From contig NC_039488.1 of assembly GCF_003590095.1 (NCBI RefSeq), positions 10,478,001-10,542,000 of the forward strand: a stretch of DNA of 64,000 bases. Direction: 5' to 3'. This stretch comes from Trichoplusia ni (lineage: Eukaryota > Arthropoda > Insecta > Lepidoptera > Noctuidae). Each line of letters opens with the position of its first letter. Position 1 is the stretch's first letter. A model generated the notes under the pieces. That model saw only the letters and a list, made by a program, of their open reading frames with translations. It was not told the DNA's origin and did no database searches. Shown piece by piece: positions 24,815 to 36,735 of the stretch. The position numbers and the translations under genes were made by a program.

Positions 24815-24975
24815 AAAACGACTGCCGCAATACGGATTTAATTCTTATATCGCGAAAACATCCACAATCAGTACCGGTGTTTATAGATCACACAATTGCT
24901 TGTCCTATGCAGGGATCAAACCCACGACTCGACACGAGTTTGGCTTGGTGACCTATACCGCTCCGAAATCCATAC
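24815..24975 (-). mobile_element. Diverged tRNA-headed SINE, minus strand
   Basis: On the minus strand there is GATTTCGGAGCGGTATAGG (A-box-like), GTCGTGGGTTTGATCCCTGC (B-box-like, GGTTTGATCC), then ATAGGACAAGCAATTGTGTG and, at the end, AGAATTAAATCCGTATTGCGG. The body shares TAGGACAAGC and the ATTAAAT end with the SINE at 17365-17550, so they probably belong to one superfamily. A 74-codon plus-strand frame over this interval is the SINE read antisense. Confidence 0.6.
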
Positions 24976-25263
24976 AGTAAAATTTACAATTTAACTTTGA
25001 AACGTGGTGGTAGCTTAAAAATCAAGCACTATAACAATGCCCATTACCATAATACCATACCTATATAAAATGAACAATTTCCACTCAACATAACCTCAAG
25101 CATTTACGACACAATAAATTCTGTGACATTAAGATAAGTACAGACCTTTCATTAAGTCTAACACACGCATATGATTCCGAATTGATTTATATATCATCCG
25201 TTATACCCACATACACGCCCACGTACCCATCTTCATTAATATTTGCGTGGAATGGTTGTATAA

Positions 25264-25386
25264 TCTATATCGAAGAGTTTGTTTGTTTGTTTGAACGCGC
25301 TAATCTCAGGAACTATTGGTCCAAATTGAAAAACTATTTTTGTGTTGAATAGACCATTCATCGACGAAGGTTATAGGCTATATAGG

Positions 25387-25419
<33 letters not shown>

Positions 25420-25525
25420 ATCACGCTGCGACTAATAGGAGCGAAGATATAATGGAAAATGTGGCAAAAACGGAGAAAAATATCCATCTTCTAACCACGC
25501 GGACAAAGTCGGGGGTAACAGCTAG
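25264..25525 (+). mobile_element. Short non-autonomous Helitron-like element, copy 2
   Basis: It starts TCTATATCGAAGAG after an A and ends GGGTAACAGCTAG before a T, again A^TC...CTAG^T. The interior matches copy 1 at 1911-2168 (GTTTGTTTGTTTGAACGCGC, AGACCATTCATCGA, ATCACGCTGCGACTAATAGG, TCTTCTAACCACGCGGACAA). Compared with copy 1 it lacks about 15 bases near the 5' end. A short duplication plus an AT dinucleotide expansion (about 25389-25418) lies where copy 1 reads GGCTATATATCATC. Confidence 0.7.
25389..25418. repeat. (AT)n microsatellite inside the Helitron-like element
   Basis: About 30 bases of uninterrupted AT dinucleotides, expanded from the short TATATAT found at the same place in the copy at 1911-2168. 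Confidence 0.85.
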
Positions 25526-26825
25526 TAAATGTATAATAAAGATTGCTTTTAGATTCATACATTGAAGTTAGGTGTTTCAAAAATAGCTAAGATAGGTCGG
25601 GTCCTATTGGAGAACCTATTGATTTATTTTTAAAACAACAAAACAGACTCCTAACACTCAGACTGTCTATATTTGTAACATCCATTTAAAACACAGAAAT
25701 AGCGACTGAAAAGGTCAGAGTCACGAAATAACTTTACCGCAGCACAAACACAACAATCCCATTATTTTTAGCAGATATAAGGCAAAGGTTAAAAAAGTAC
25801 AATCATCAAAATAAACATCACTGTGCCTGTACTATGAACTCTTACAAAACAATTGTTAAATTAGTGTGCGGCGCATTACCTAGCGCATAGTCTTGTCTTG
25901 CTCCCACAACAGTAATAGCCGGGCTTTGAGATCTCGTAGTGAGGGGCTGAAGTCGTTTTCCACGCTATCTTTGGGGCGCACCTATACTGCCGATTAAAAT
26001 TGTTTACGTTGCTAATGAAACATGGTAACGTGACGCGGTCAATGCTACGTCATAATTAAAATTCCGCTAAAAACCTTAGGGTGCGCCATGTATTAACTAT
26101 GCTAAAAGATTTTCAGTAATTAAATTCTGACTGTTATAGCTTCAGCAACGTATTGAAGCTCCCTAGAGTGATATGATAGCATAATAATAGCTTTTAAATG
26201 ATCACGTTGAGTAATTTTTTTTTATTAGGAGTAAAAATAAAAACCAGCATACATGTTATGTTATGATAATGTGACATTTAAATTTTATCACCTTTTAAAA
26301 AGATCCAATTCTTTTCCAATTTTTTTCGTATTCTATTATTTTTATAGAAGACCAAAACAACCAGAAAAAATAATGAATTATTATAACAAACACACTTGAG
26401 GAAAATATAGGTAGAACTCCCTCCATATTCCTGACACTAAACACCTTTCCATGACCAATACGCAAGCCTACAGGTGATAAATTGATCACACCAGATACCC
26501 AAACAAAACAGATCCACAGCCAATATGTTAAATAGTCAGGCAACGTCAATTAGAACCTCCTCAAACATTTCAAAGCGTCCATAACACTTGGGAGGGCAGG
26601 TAGCGGGCCTCCATTGTGTCCTAAGCGTTTACGAAGCCATTGTCCAAGACAAAGACGATTCAGACCACTACATCGGACATCAAGCAGCAAACAATACTAC
26701 CTATTACTTCTATTATGATGGCTGTTGGTGGGGACAAGTCGGATTTACATTAGAATTAAAGATTCATAAATATGGAAGGCGATTGGTCGAGGGTTGAGTC
26801 TGAAATATTGTGACAATATATGACA
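25526..26825. other. Non-coding stretch
   Basis: No gene is seen. The frames at 26295-26549 (minus, a hydrophobic low-complexity product) and 26588-26797 (plus, starting at TTG) are not recognisable. One occurrence of the recurrent motif is listed separately. Confidence 0.4.
25866..25910. repeat. Recurrent CTCTAC/CTCTCT motif, occurrence 4 (weak)
   Basis: GTGCGGCGCATTACCTAGCG, CATAGTCTTGTCTTGCTCCCAC. It has only the right half in recognisable form. Confidence 0.25.
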
Positions 26826-26860
26826 CTAGCTGTTCTCGCGACTTCATCCCCGTATATTTA
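26826..26860 (-). mobile_element. Helitron-like 3' terminus, minus strand
   Basis: A followed by CTAGCTGTTCTCGCGACTTC is the reverse complement of the GAAGTCGCG...CAGCTAG^T terminus seen in the two plus-strand Helitron-like copies. The element should extend to the right. Its other end could not be fixed because the sequence after about 26860 is unlike the other copies. Confidence 0.5.
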
Positions 26861-28189
26861 AACAAATATTTTTTTTAATTGTTATTGAAATAAAATTGAT
26901 CGCAGTGACAGAAAATTTTATTAGTTTACTTAGATTCAGTATTATTATGTATCGAGCTTGAATGAGTTAGATCCACTAATGCATGTTTTTGATGTGAGTA
27001 TTTTTGTGCATAATGACTTGAATGTTTGTGAAACACCATGCTTACTGCCTAGATCAAAAGTACTGTAAGGCACATTATATTTATAGATTGAAAATGTTAG
27101 ATAAGCCGTCCGAAATTAGCTATAAAGACATGTACAATTTTAGCACGTTTCTTTCCACAAACCAAACAGTATTTTGTATGTTTTGATTTTTAGTCCCATG
27201 TTTGTCTAGAAGAACTACTTGTAAGTGTATCAATAAACCTGTACTAAACTCTTCTTCTCAACTCTATTGAACCCCCTGAAGTTATCTACCTACCTTACCC
27301 ATTAAACGAGCTTCGATGGCTGTTTTACTGTATTTTGACACAATATCATGTAAAACAGCGTACTAAAGATCGATGATGTTCGTCTTACATCGTAAAACTG
27401 CAGTCTTTATCCAAAAATACACCCAAACATCTATCGAAGACAACTAAAGAAAGGTACAAATTTTATGACCCCTACTTAGTTTAAAATGCATTAAAACAAA
27501 AGTAGTATGATAAGCCGACCACGACGTGTTGGGCACGTAATAAAATGTCGAATAAATTGTATTGATGAGTTTAATTTTTTTGGGGCTGGCTCTACTAGAT
27601 AACTTTTGCTGAACCTCTTATCAGTAAAGTTTTATCTATTAAGCTAAAATGTTTCAAAATGTAAATAAGTTACATTGTTCTGCTATTCTTGAATTATAGC
27701 AAATCTAACGAACAGAAAATTCGTACAAATGGAAGTTAGTAAATTTCCCCACTTTTAATATCAGTAAAACATAAACATATAAATCTCGAAGTGGTTCCTG
27801 ATGCTTAATGGGACAGTCTTATACAATATCGAATTTCCCTATTGTCGACTTCGGAGGGGAGACAAGAACCAACGCATTTTTTCGTAGCTCATTTATTCCC
27901 AATTTGCAATAGCTATTTATAACAACTCGACGGAATAATATAGGGGAAGAGTGAAGTATTTATTTATTCGGGAGCGTTTATTTATTAAAGGTCGCAGGCA
28001 TGCTTATGACGTCATATTTTAGCTTTCAAAGCAGTAAACGCTTTCGTGAATATAAAATGAAATGGTACTAATGAACTCGGTAAGATCTCAGTCAACTTAA
28101 CCCTCATTAAGTGATTAAATATTAATTACCACGTATCACTGCATCCGTATGATAATCTAACAGTTCAATTGGAGTTAGGAACAGTCGTC
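26861..28189. other. AT-rich non-coding stretch
   Basis: No gene is seen. About 26995-27035 (TTTTTGTGCATAATGACTTG, AATGTTTGTGAAACACC) resembles the distal body of the SINE at 17365-17550 and may be a decayed SINE tail. Confidence 0.4.
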
Positions 28190-28935
28190 ACAAAGTTGCG
28201 TTATCTTCGACGATGAGCTCTTGAATGTTGATTACCTTGCCGACTCCCTCAAATGAACTGAAACGAGTCGGTGTGGAGTGGATCGGGGCTATCGGAGTTT
28301 GTCCCATCTCCGGAGTGTCATTAGTTAATGTTGCGGCCAGTTCCTACAGAGATTTAATCTGGCCGCAGTCTGAGATCAGTCGATTCGCCCCCGCTTCCTC
28401 ACCGCGCGATCTTATCGCATCGTCATTACCGTTTCGGTGCCGATAACACTCCCTCCGTATATCGCTACCGAGAAAGAGATTACAACAACTCTATTACTTC
28501 GAACTTTTATTACTATCAAGTAAGTCTTTGAAATTCTAAATTCGGTAGCCACTCATTAATACCAGCCATTAAACCCGTTCCATTACATGGTCAAGCGAGA
28601 GCATATCAGTGTATCGCGACCGCAACGGGCGTATGAAACGAAACAATTAACACATTCCATCCACAAATCTGGCGGGGCAAACCGACCGTGCGTTAATTTA
28701 AAACGAGGTAGCATGTTTTAAATTACGATTGTGCTGCATTAAGCTTGGAGAGGAAAATATTTGGAAACAAGGAGGCGTGCCGCCTTGGGGTTAGATCCCC
28801 TCTGAATAGAAATAGTTTCCGGGCCTGTCGTGGAATTACGACCGGCGCTCGGGTCAACGGAATGAATTTTGATTTTGCTTTTTCTATCGAACCGGAGCCA
28901 GATTATTGTGCTTCGTGTCCGCACCCTTCGTAAGT
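28190..28935. other. GC-rich single-copy island, possible conserved element
   Basis: This is the most GC-rich non-repeat stretch in the window, with many CpGs in an AT-rich setting. It contains the dyad TGCGGCCAG (about 28332-28340), 18 bases, CTGGCCGCA, and CATCTCCGGAGTG near 28310. Open frames cross it (plus 28225-28446; both strands at about 28740-28930), but none encodes anything I recognise. None of the repeat families above appears here. It may be a conserved regulatory element, an unrecognised exon or non-coding RNA, or a remnant of an unknown repeat. Confidence 0.35.
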
Positions 28936-30019
28936 TTACTTATGCAAACCTGCCTGGCCCACCTGGCCCAGTGCTTGTATAAATTTGAATATTTATAAGT
29001 ACCCCGCCGACCTTTAGAATTTTTATGACACTGCGAATTTGATACTACGTAAAAAAATATTCTGTAATTTTCCTTATTCTTCAATTATTTTCCTTTAGCG
29101 TGGAGTCTTGAGCTTTTTACCAAATTTGTTTTTCATAAGTAAGCTAAGAGGAAATTCAGCGATTCTCATAATGTTTTCGATGTTCGCTTAAAATACAGGA
29201 GCTCAAGAGTGTGCTCGAGTTATGTTCAGTGTTGCAAAACATTACGCCTTATAGACTCGGAGAAGGGAAGAGGATATCATACAAATTACTTTCATTTCAA
29301 AAATAATTGCCATCGTCATAAATAAATCGTTGTTAGTGTTTCTTAATAACAGTTATTGTAATTGGCATGCAAATTTGAAATAGCTACTCGGTGGAACTGA
29401 AACGTAAACACAACCGTATTAAATTTAAAACATTGCTTTAGGCTGGAGCAACTTTTCCCCCGCACCAAAAACGAAACAAGGCTAATGCTTTAATCGTGTT
29501 ATTAGATATTGTACATTCACGATACAAAAAATCTAAATAATCAGATTACGAACACACATAAAAGTAATACTTCGAAACTTTTTATGGCGCGGAAGTGTAC
29601 AATAAAAACTCAAACATCGTTGTTCGTATTCGGTAAAGAGTTGGCTCGTAAACAAGTAATAAATGTCTAGTATTTCATTTTGAAAAGGGGACTCATTCTC
29701 TAAAAACAGTATATTTACTTGTAAAAATATCAGAACGTCCAAGGTTTATTGTTTTCCTGCTAATTGTCGAATTTTATGTTTGCGTGAGCAGTGACGTTTA
29801 CTATGTTGTAAAAGCGGCCCGAATGTTTTAGGTAAATTAAGGAGTCAATTTTATGGCTGCGGTTTTGTGTAGATAAATTATTTTCGTACTAAAAGTCGTT
29901 TAGCACAAATTAAACAACACACAACACTCCCCTAAAGATTTGCGCTGACAATTGCTGGTGGAGAAATAAATGCTGCTGTTGAAGAACGTAAAAGAGAGAT
30001 TTGGCGTTTAGATTCTTCT
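28936..30019. other. AT-rich non-coding stretch
   Basis: No gene or clear repeat is seen. Confidence 0.45.
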
Positions 30020-30085
30020 CTTGACAAGAATCATGTGTCCATAACTACATAAATGAACACGCGTGAAACTGCGGGAAACAACTAG
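30020..30085 (+). mobile_element. Possible Helitron-like 3' terminus
   Basis: ACGCGTGAAACTGCGGGAAAC, then AACTAG, followed by T. This matches the GCGGGCAACAGCTAG^T ends in layout (GC hairpin, then about 12 bases, then CTAG) but with several substitutions. The left end is not found. It could be chance. Confidence 0.35.
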
Positions 30086-30179
30086 TGTTTGATAATTATT
30101 TGAACCTACCTAATTAAGTCTTAAGGTTTAAGTTTCAATTACATTTGTCATCGTTGTAAGTATCAACCCTCAAAATGTT

Positions 30180-30540
30180 TTAGGTGCAGTACCAAAGTAA
30201 TAATATTTCTGAAACACCCCTCATACCAATACGAAAAAATACAGTTTTACATTCCTCCAGCATTTTGCAAACGTCGCCGTCGCCTCCGATGCCTCTAACG
30301 TTATTTATCCAGATCGTCTCGTATCTAAAAGCGACTAGACACAAAATGTCTAACAAATTCACATTTCCAGGAAAACGGGCATTCCCGTACCAGTGTCGAC
30401 AGCGAAACACATTTCTCGAAGTATATTCGGAGCTGGTTGTAACTACGTATGGGTTTGTTAGTGGATCGGGATCAAAGTGGCGACTGGACATGTTCGTCAC
30501 CTACGTTTTTGTTTTGTTACATCCTAGTACTTCATGCTAA
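30180..30540. other. Stretch open on both strands, not recognised
   Basis: A 118-codon plus-strand frame (30184-30540) and a 106-codon minus-strand frame (30180-30500) overlap almost fully. Such length on both strands is uncommon in this AT-rich window. Neither translation has a recognisable domain, signal or repeat, and neither has a convincing ATG context. It is listed as a curiosity, not as a gene. Possible explanations are chance, a decayed transposon fragment or a lone exon. Confidence 0.2.
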
Positions 30541-33182
30541 CTAGTATTTTGTCCTGTACTGTAGATTCGGTTAGAAACGCTTTATGAACTTTTAAATCTA
30601 GAAATAATTTTTTAGTATGACAATTCGGAAACTGCCAAACCTGGAAGAACTTTTTTGGTGTGCATAAATATTTAAAGGTTTCATATCTGATCAGTTCTAT
30701 GATGGATGTCATAAATATAAATGATTTGTGAAATGAAATGAAATCATAAATTCTGTAAGTAGGATATACAAATATTGGATACTTTTATGTTTTTTTAGCG
30801 CCTACACTGGAATGGACATTTCCTATATGACTACTCTAAGAAGAAATGTCGAAACAAACTCTGGATTTGAACTGCATGTTTAGGTTCTATTTTTGTCTTT
30901 AAGGGTAAAATTAATGCTACAAGCAAGATTAAAAAAAATGATTGTGGAAGGGAAAAACCGTTTAACACAGCGTATTACACTGTCTAATTTTCACAGTGAC
31001 TACAACCTTATTTTGTTCACGTTCACGAAATAGATTTCACATTAATATCATCAGATAGGCAACCAAACTAATTCAAATTGACAACCGTATAATATATACA
31101 AATCAGGATCAGATTATGCAAGAGAATACGAGATCACAAATAAACCGCGTAAGGGACGATCGTAAATCCTCTAACAATAAAAACAATATTATGACGTCAC
31201 CATAAAATGTTTACTGCTGTCGCCATGAGGGATGACAATATTTGTTTAACAACAAACAACGGATAAATCGGGCCTCTATTCTTAGAATACTCGATAAATT
31301 AAATAGGAGAGCTGATAAGTATGTAAAGAGTGAAATTCATATATAACATAAACTATGTTTGATTTAATTCAAGAATATGATTTCAAGAGAAACCTGAATT
31401 CCTAATATATACTTACCAGATTAGACATTACATTTTTTTTCTTAGTGTTAAAGGCGCCTTTTCGCTTTCACAGTAGTCTTTCTAAAGAAGTGGGAGCAGG
31501 TGTGACGCACATTTTTTTAAGTTTTTCTCCTTTCGGGGTAGTAAAATTGAGGAAGAATGACTGAATGCCTGCCTATGAACATTCACAAATATATCCTTCC
31601 TTACTTTCCTTCCTTTAATACAACAATCTAATAAAAATCGCTTAATCCGCTCCAATTATGAATGATAACGAGGAAGGCTAGTGAGTTACTTATACTGTGT
31701 GAAGTGATCAAGCTCATTTTTGCCAGAAAACTATACTTTTACCTAGTCCCATCAACAAAACCAGCTTAAAAGATATTCAAAAGCCTTAAATAACCCCTAT
31801 TATAAAAACAAAAGCGGGATAACATAATTCTAGAAACCAGTTACCATATATCCCCGCCATATATATAATACACAACGTGATTTTCGAAATTCAAATTCCA
31901 TTTACGGGTTTGTACAAATTGGTCAGGCTGTCCGCAAACACGGCGAGCGATGTACACTACATTACTGGTATCCGTTTACTAATTTGACTGCATCGTGGAT
32001 GGAATCATTGTTGTTACTAGAATTAGTTATTTGCGTTTATAATATGTTGTATGGTGGTAACAATTCTTGTAATGTTCAGTTTTAATGGAACAAATTCTAA
32101 GTAATTTTCTTTAGATTTTATAGAAGTTTTTTGATAAAGTAAAGTAAGGTTGAGTTATTACAATTCTATGGGCGTAATAATCTCTTGTTTTGCTTTTAAA
32201 ACGCATTTACGAAACCATATTTTTCCCTTATTTAATAGATATTATTAACGAAAAAAAAAAAAATGCTTAAATACCAAAAAGGGTCCCAAATTCATGAATT
32301 ACTGAACTAAAATACATTCGGGTACCTGTTGTCTAAAATACCGTTATTCTGATTTGCTTTTAACAAAGTTTGCGTACAAAAAATACTGCGTAAATGTTAT
32401 CGAAATTCAACTAGCAGTGGGATGCTCAGTGAGGAGGCAACGTAGTTATTAAGTTTCGTACGGTGACTGACAAATACCGAAAGCCAAATTCCGGTCCCCA
32501 AATATTGCAGCCTATATGCCTCTGAAGTATTTATAGGGACGCGAAACGTTGACTTCCAATAAACATAAGCTTGAGAAGTGAGGAGAACTGCCTTAGACCA
32601 ATATTTTTTGTATAAGTTTTGAAAAATAAACTGGGAATTAAGGATGACCAATGCGTGATCGACTATTGATTTAAAAAAATCTACTGTTCCAGTTCTGTTC
32701 TAGTATTGTATGTTTTTTAACAACCTTGAATAACCCACAGCTGGGCATAATTCTCCCTTTGATTATACCATTCCTCTCTGCTTCTTGCATTAGTTTGTTT
32801 TTCGTTTCTTCGGTTATTATTTTCATGTATTTATGAAAAAAGTCCAATTCAGATTAAATTAAAAGGTATCTGAAGATAGCATTTTAGTATAATTACCAAA
32901 ACCCTAATATAAGATTACGTAACTGCGTAAAAAAATGTGAGAACCAACTTGAAGCTAATTTGGGGTGAAAATCTACAAGTTAAAATACAAAGTCTTGAAA
33001 ATAAACTGTAGCTAACTTTCCAGAGTCGTATAAATCTAAATGTCTGACTTAGTTTTTAGGTTTCACGGAGTAAGAGAGGCGTTTGTGAATTTCTATGTAT
33101 TATTATATGTATTGGTATTATAGCCTCTAAACTAATGGGCTGATTTGATACTGTTTGAAATTTAAATCTATCTGAAAGTGTC
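30541..33182. other. AT-rich non-coding stretch
   Basis: No gene is seen. The frame at 32397-32651 (minus) is unremarkable. Long A tracts occur near 32250. Confidence 0.45.
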
Positions 33183-33232
33183 TTTCTATCTGTCTGTACA
33201 TCTATCTATCTATCAGTCCATTTATCTATATA
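33183..33232. repeat. Imperfect CTAT/CTGT tetranucleotide microsatellite
   Basis: TTTCTATCTGTCTG, then CATCTATCTATCTATCAGTC and CATTTATCTATAT. It is a degenerate tetranucleotide tract. Confidence 0.65.
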
Positions 33233-34943
33233 GGTATATATTCCAAAGTAAAAGGGATAGTAGTAAGCTAATATGTAACTTATAATAAGTAACTACATGG
33301 CTTTGATGGAGAATTCAGTTTTAATACATTTTTTTTTCAGTTTCAAATATATTTTTTTTTTTTTCATCTTTACGGTAAAACTTTCAAGAAACCATCAATC
33401 AAAAGAATATACATGCCGATGTTTACCAAGTACCCCGGTAAAAAGAAGGGTAGGTGTATTTAACCCCGTGTAACCTTAGCTGCACATTTATCTACGGGAG
33501 GAAAGTAAACATCCTGTTAACACAGCGCGCCCCTATCGCGAGTGATTCCGGAATAACTGCCTACGAAGCAGGTACGGATTTGGTATTGATTGTTAAAAAT
33601 AAAAGGGAAAAAAAGTTTTTCAATTATGATTAAGACAAAAAATCACAGACGTCACGGATACGCGCATTTTAACAAGAACAACCGGTTTAATTGCTTTGTA
33701 TCTCGAAAATTTCGGGATAATGATTTATTTCGTCACTAAAAAACTAATTATTATGTCCATGCACAGAGGAAAGCATTCTGGATCGAATGTAATAAAAACA
33801 ACAAAAGACTCGCGATCCCGCCGCGTCAGCTCATGATTAAGGACTCCGGTTGGGTCCGAAACTAGTAGGACACCTCTGTTAAATACGCGTGAGTAAACCG
33901 TTACATCATTTAATAATGAATCAGTCTCACGATAGTTATTATAAAAAGTATTAAAAAGAATTGCAATAAAATTATTATTGCAATGTTTTTTATTTCTATT
34001 TTATACTTTGAAAACAAACAAAAAAAAGCAACCTAGAAAACAATCACTTCTTATGAAGAAGTCTAGCTTATTTAAAGCTTTGCAGACAAACCGGGGTTTC
34101 GAGTATTGCAACGTCTCGGTGCATCTGTTTCGGGTTTATCTTGTCTTTAAGCGTTTGTCATGAATTCTTCATTTAAAGCCAGGCAAATGGTGGCTATATA
34201 CATCTTAAGAAACTACCAGCTTTAAGGTAATAAATCATTTCACCACAGAATTTGTAAAACTAGATAAAAGCTACTTGTTTCGAAAAAAAAAGATTGTGTT
34301 TGCCGAAATAGGTGAACATACTGATATACTATATACTTCATCAAAAAAATTAATTTGTAAAGGTAAACATTTTTACGAAAATCCATTTATCAATTAATAA
34401 TAAAAATAAAAAAACAAAAATCTGAAAATAAATATTTATGATCCTTTTCAAGACATGTCACATTAAAATGAAAAATTCTCGAACAACGTAAGCGAATTCC
34501 TTAAAACAAATTTAATGTATTCGGACCCCTTACAAACCAACCCTAAATCCGTGCATCCGCCATAGTTTTTTATGTTTCCGCAGGCAATAATATATCGCTC
34601 AAGTGTAGGGATTTCTCATATTTTTATTACGAACAGCGTAAAACTTAAGATTGTTACATACAGTAAAGAGAGGACCCTCGTGTGTTTTAAAGCCCTTAAA
34701 AAGGGTGATCATTTTTAGTAAGATTTACGATGGAACAACTTTTTGGGCACGTAGTTTTAACTATACTATTATGAAGTTTCCTCGCCCTCATGTTAATACT
34801 AAGTAAAGTAGAAGGCATTTTGTTTTAATTCAACGACGTCTTGTAGTCACAAGAACACGCGATTGTAAAAAAATATATAATCAAACCACGTACTATGCGC
34901 AAAAATTCAAGTGTTGAAAGTAGGACCATAGAATTACAATAAA
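33233..34943. other. Non-coding stretch with GC-richer segment
   Basis: No gene is seen. About 33790-33905 (CGCGTCAGCTCATGATTAAGG, GTCCGAAACTAGTAGG, TACGCGTGAGTAAACCG) is GC-richer and resembles a phrase I associate with an abundant lepidopteran repeat, at low confidence. A long T tract lies at about 33350-33364. Confidence 0.4.
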
Positions 34944-35091
34944 CTAGCTATAGCCCACGCTATAGCATTACCCGTAACTTTTAATCGTAGCTATCAGCTC
35001 CATCCATACCAAATTTCATCAAAATAGGTCCAACCGTTTAAGCGTAAAGAGGTTACAAATATACACACCAACTTCTTTTATATTAGTATGA
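34944..35091 (-). mobile_element. 148-bp Helitron-like element, minus strand
   Basis: The left edge is A followed by CTAGCTATAGCCCACGC and the right edge is TATTAGTATGA followed by T. On the minus strand this reads A^TCATACTAATA...TAGCTAG^T, consistent with Helitron ends at an AT target. The interior has ACCAAATTTCATCAAAATAGG, then GTTTAAGCGTAAAGAGG, a segment common in lepidopteran CTAG-ended repeats and similar to 36612-36735 and part of 54506-54712. It has no coding capacity. Confidence 0.6.
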
Positions 35092-35337
35092 TCATTGTTT
35101 TATTCAAATTCTTAATATCTCGTTTAATGTCAAGTTTAGAGAAGACTTAGGACTAAGCTACGAGTAGATCCCGACAGTGAAGTCAAATCTTATTAAAGTT
35201 AATCTTGTACAATACCTGCTCGAATCTAAACGAAACGTCTCAATGTATATTTTGTTTTACTAAGCTCCGTTAATTTTCCGATAATTACTAAGCTCCCTCA
35301 CGAAGCCTTATTTATAAGCAAAATGAGTAACTAGTAA

Positions 35338-35490
35338 ATGAATGGATAGCCGAGTAGTAAAGGTGAACACGAAAAACCAATTGTGCGCGACGTGTCGCGG
35401 GTTACATGCCGCATGATACAAGCATTTTAGGGATTCATGAAAGCTTGTTCTTAGCCTGGGTGTCTGTGTCTAATTGTGACCTGCGGGTTC
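35338..35490 (+). mobile_element. Diverged tRNA-headed SINE
   Basis: A-box-like GGATAGCCGAGTAGTAAAGG, then GTGCGCGACGTGTCGCGGG leading to a decayed B box (GGTTACATGCC in place of GGTTCGATCCC), then ACAAGCATTTTAGGGATTC, GCTTGTTCTTAGCCTGGGTG and TCTGTGTC. The order fits a SINE type I know from Lepidoptera. No target-site duplication was identified. Confidence 0.6.
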
Positions 35491-36611
35491 GCCAGCTAAA
35501 AATGGAAAATGATCTCACGGGAACACAAAATCATTAAATAAGTATTAATTTTGTAAACAAAAATAAACGACATTTTACCTTATTATGTAGAATTTTATTG
35601 ACTCCTAAGTCACCGTAATATTGTACGTGTCTGGAAACGAGTTTTCCGGACGCACTTAATTGCTTTTGTAAATAATACTGACAACATGCAATTTTCTTGA
35701 AAGAACTTCAATAATAGAAATGCTAAGTAGTGGCCATCACTAGTCATTGTAGCATTGTTCAAACAAAACACGACCTTAGTACGTTGCAATAAAAGCTTTT
35801 GTGTTGTCGATTGAAAGAAACTGTTATTGTTACTTTACGAACAAACAGGCTCAAGGTATACCAATACTTAGGTGTTGTCATTTTAAAACAAATAAATGGC
35901 TGTAACAACAGTTGCTTAACTACGATTTTTACTTTTAGCATTTGCTGGCGTAGCGGTAACGGATCTAAATCATCTGTGTTGTGTTGCACGCTGTATATAA
36001 TATATTGATTTTCGTGTGATGTTACCGTTTCAATACTTTTTTTTTGCTAGGAACCACAACTTTGCTTGCACTCTGTTTTTATCTTATTCCTGCTATTTTT
36101 ATATCGCCCGCCCATCTAATCCTTCTCTTACTTTGTATAATTACTTAAAAAGTTTCTAGAACCCAAAAATCCGATCACAAAAACCTACAAAACTACCATC
36201 GTCAGAAAATACTTTCATAAACATAACCAACACAACTATCCACGTTCAAATACAGGTATCTTGGGAACAAACTAATCAGTCACAAGAAAAAGGGTTCAGT
36301 CAATAAAGGGGGCAGCTCAAACCCAAGTGAGTTACAACATGTGGTTCTGAGAACAATTACTTGGCAAATTGAACAGGGACAATTTGGTTCCCTACACGAT
36401 AATGTTCGAGCTACATTTCAGTATCAAACTCGGATCTTGTTGGTTGTTCTTGTTTCTTGGGGTAAAGGAATTTGGTGCTAGAATCTGCAGGGCATCCATC
36501 CTCTTTGTAACAAAGGTGAATATTTCGTTTTTATTTAACACGTTGTTTGCTACAGTACAAACAATAACGCAACGATCGCTAAAATACATGTCATCCCTCT
36601 TTTCGCAATAA
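35491..36611. other. AT-rich non-coding stretch
   Basis: No gene is seen. Overlapping frames on both strands at 35759-36008 and 36369-36611 are not recognisable. Confidence 0.4.
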
Positions 36612-36735
36612 AACGAGCCTATAGCCTATGTTCTTTTTCATGGTCTAAAGATTGTCTGTGCCAAATTTCATTCAAATCGCTTAAGAGGTTAAAGCGGGAA
36701 AGCGTAACAGACAGACAGACAGAGATTTTGAGTTT
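36612..36735 (-). repeat. Lepidopteran repeat fragment with (CAGA)n
   Basis: GAGCCTATAGCCTATGTTC, then CAAATTTCATTCAAATCGC and TTAAGAGGTTAAAGCGGG, then CAGACAGACAGACAGAG at 36709-36724. The part after AAATTTCAT matches the interior of the CTAG-ended element at 34944-35091 in layout. It lacks the CTAG end, so it is probably a truncated copy. Confidence 0.5.

Noticed and set aside
26588..26797. 69-codon plus-strand frame (contains DGCWWGQVGF)
   Set aside because: It starts at a non-ATG codon, is unrecognised, and has no splice or promoter evidence.
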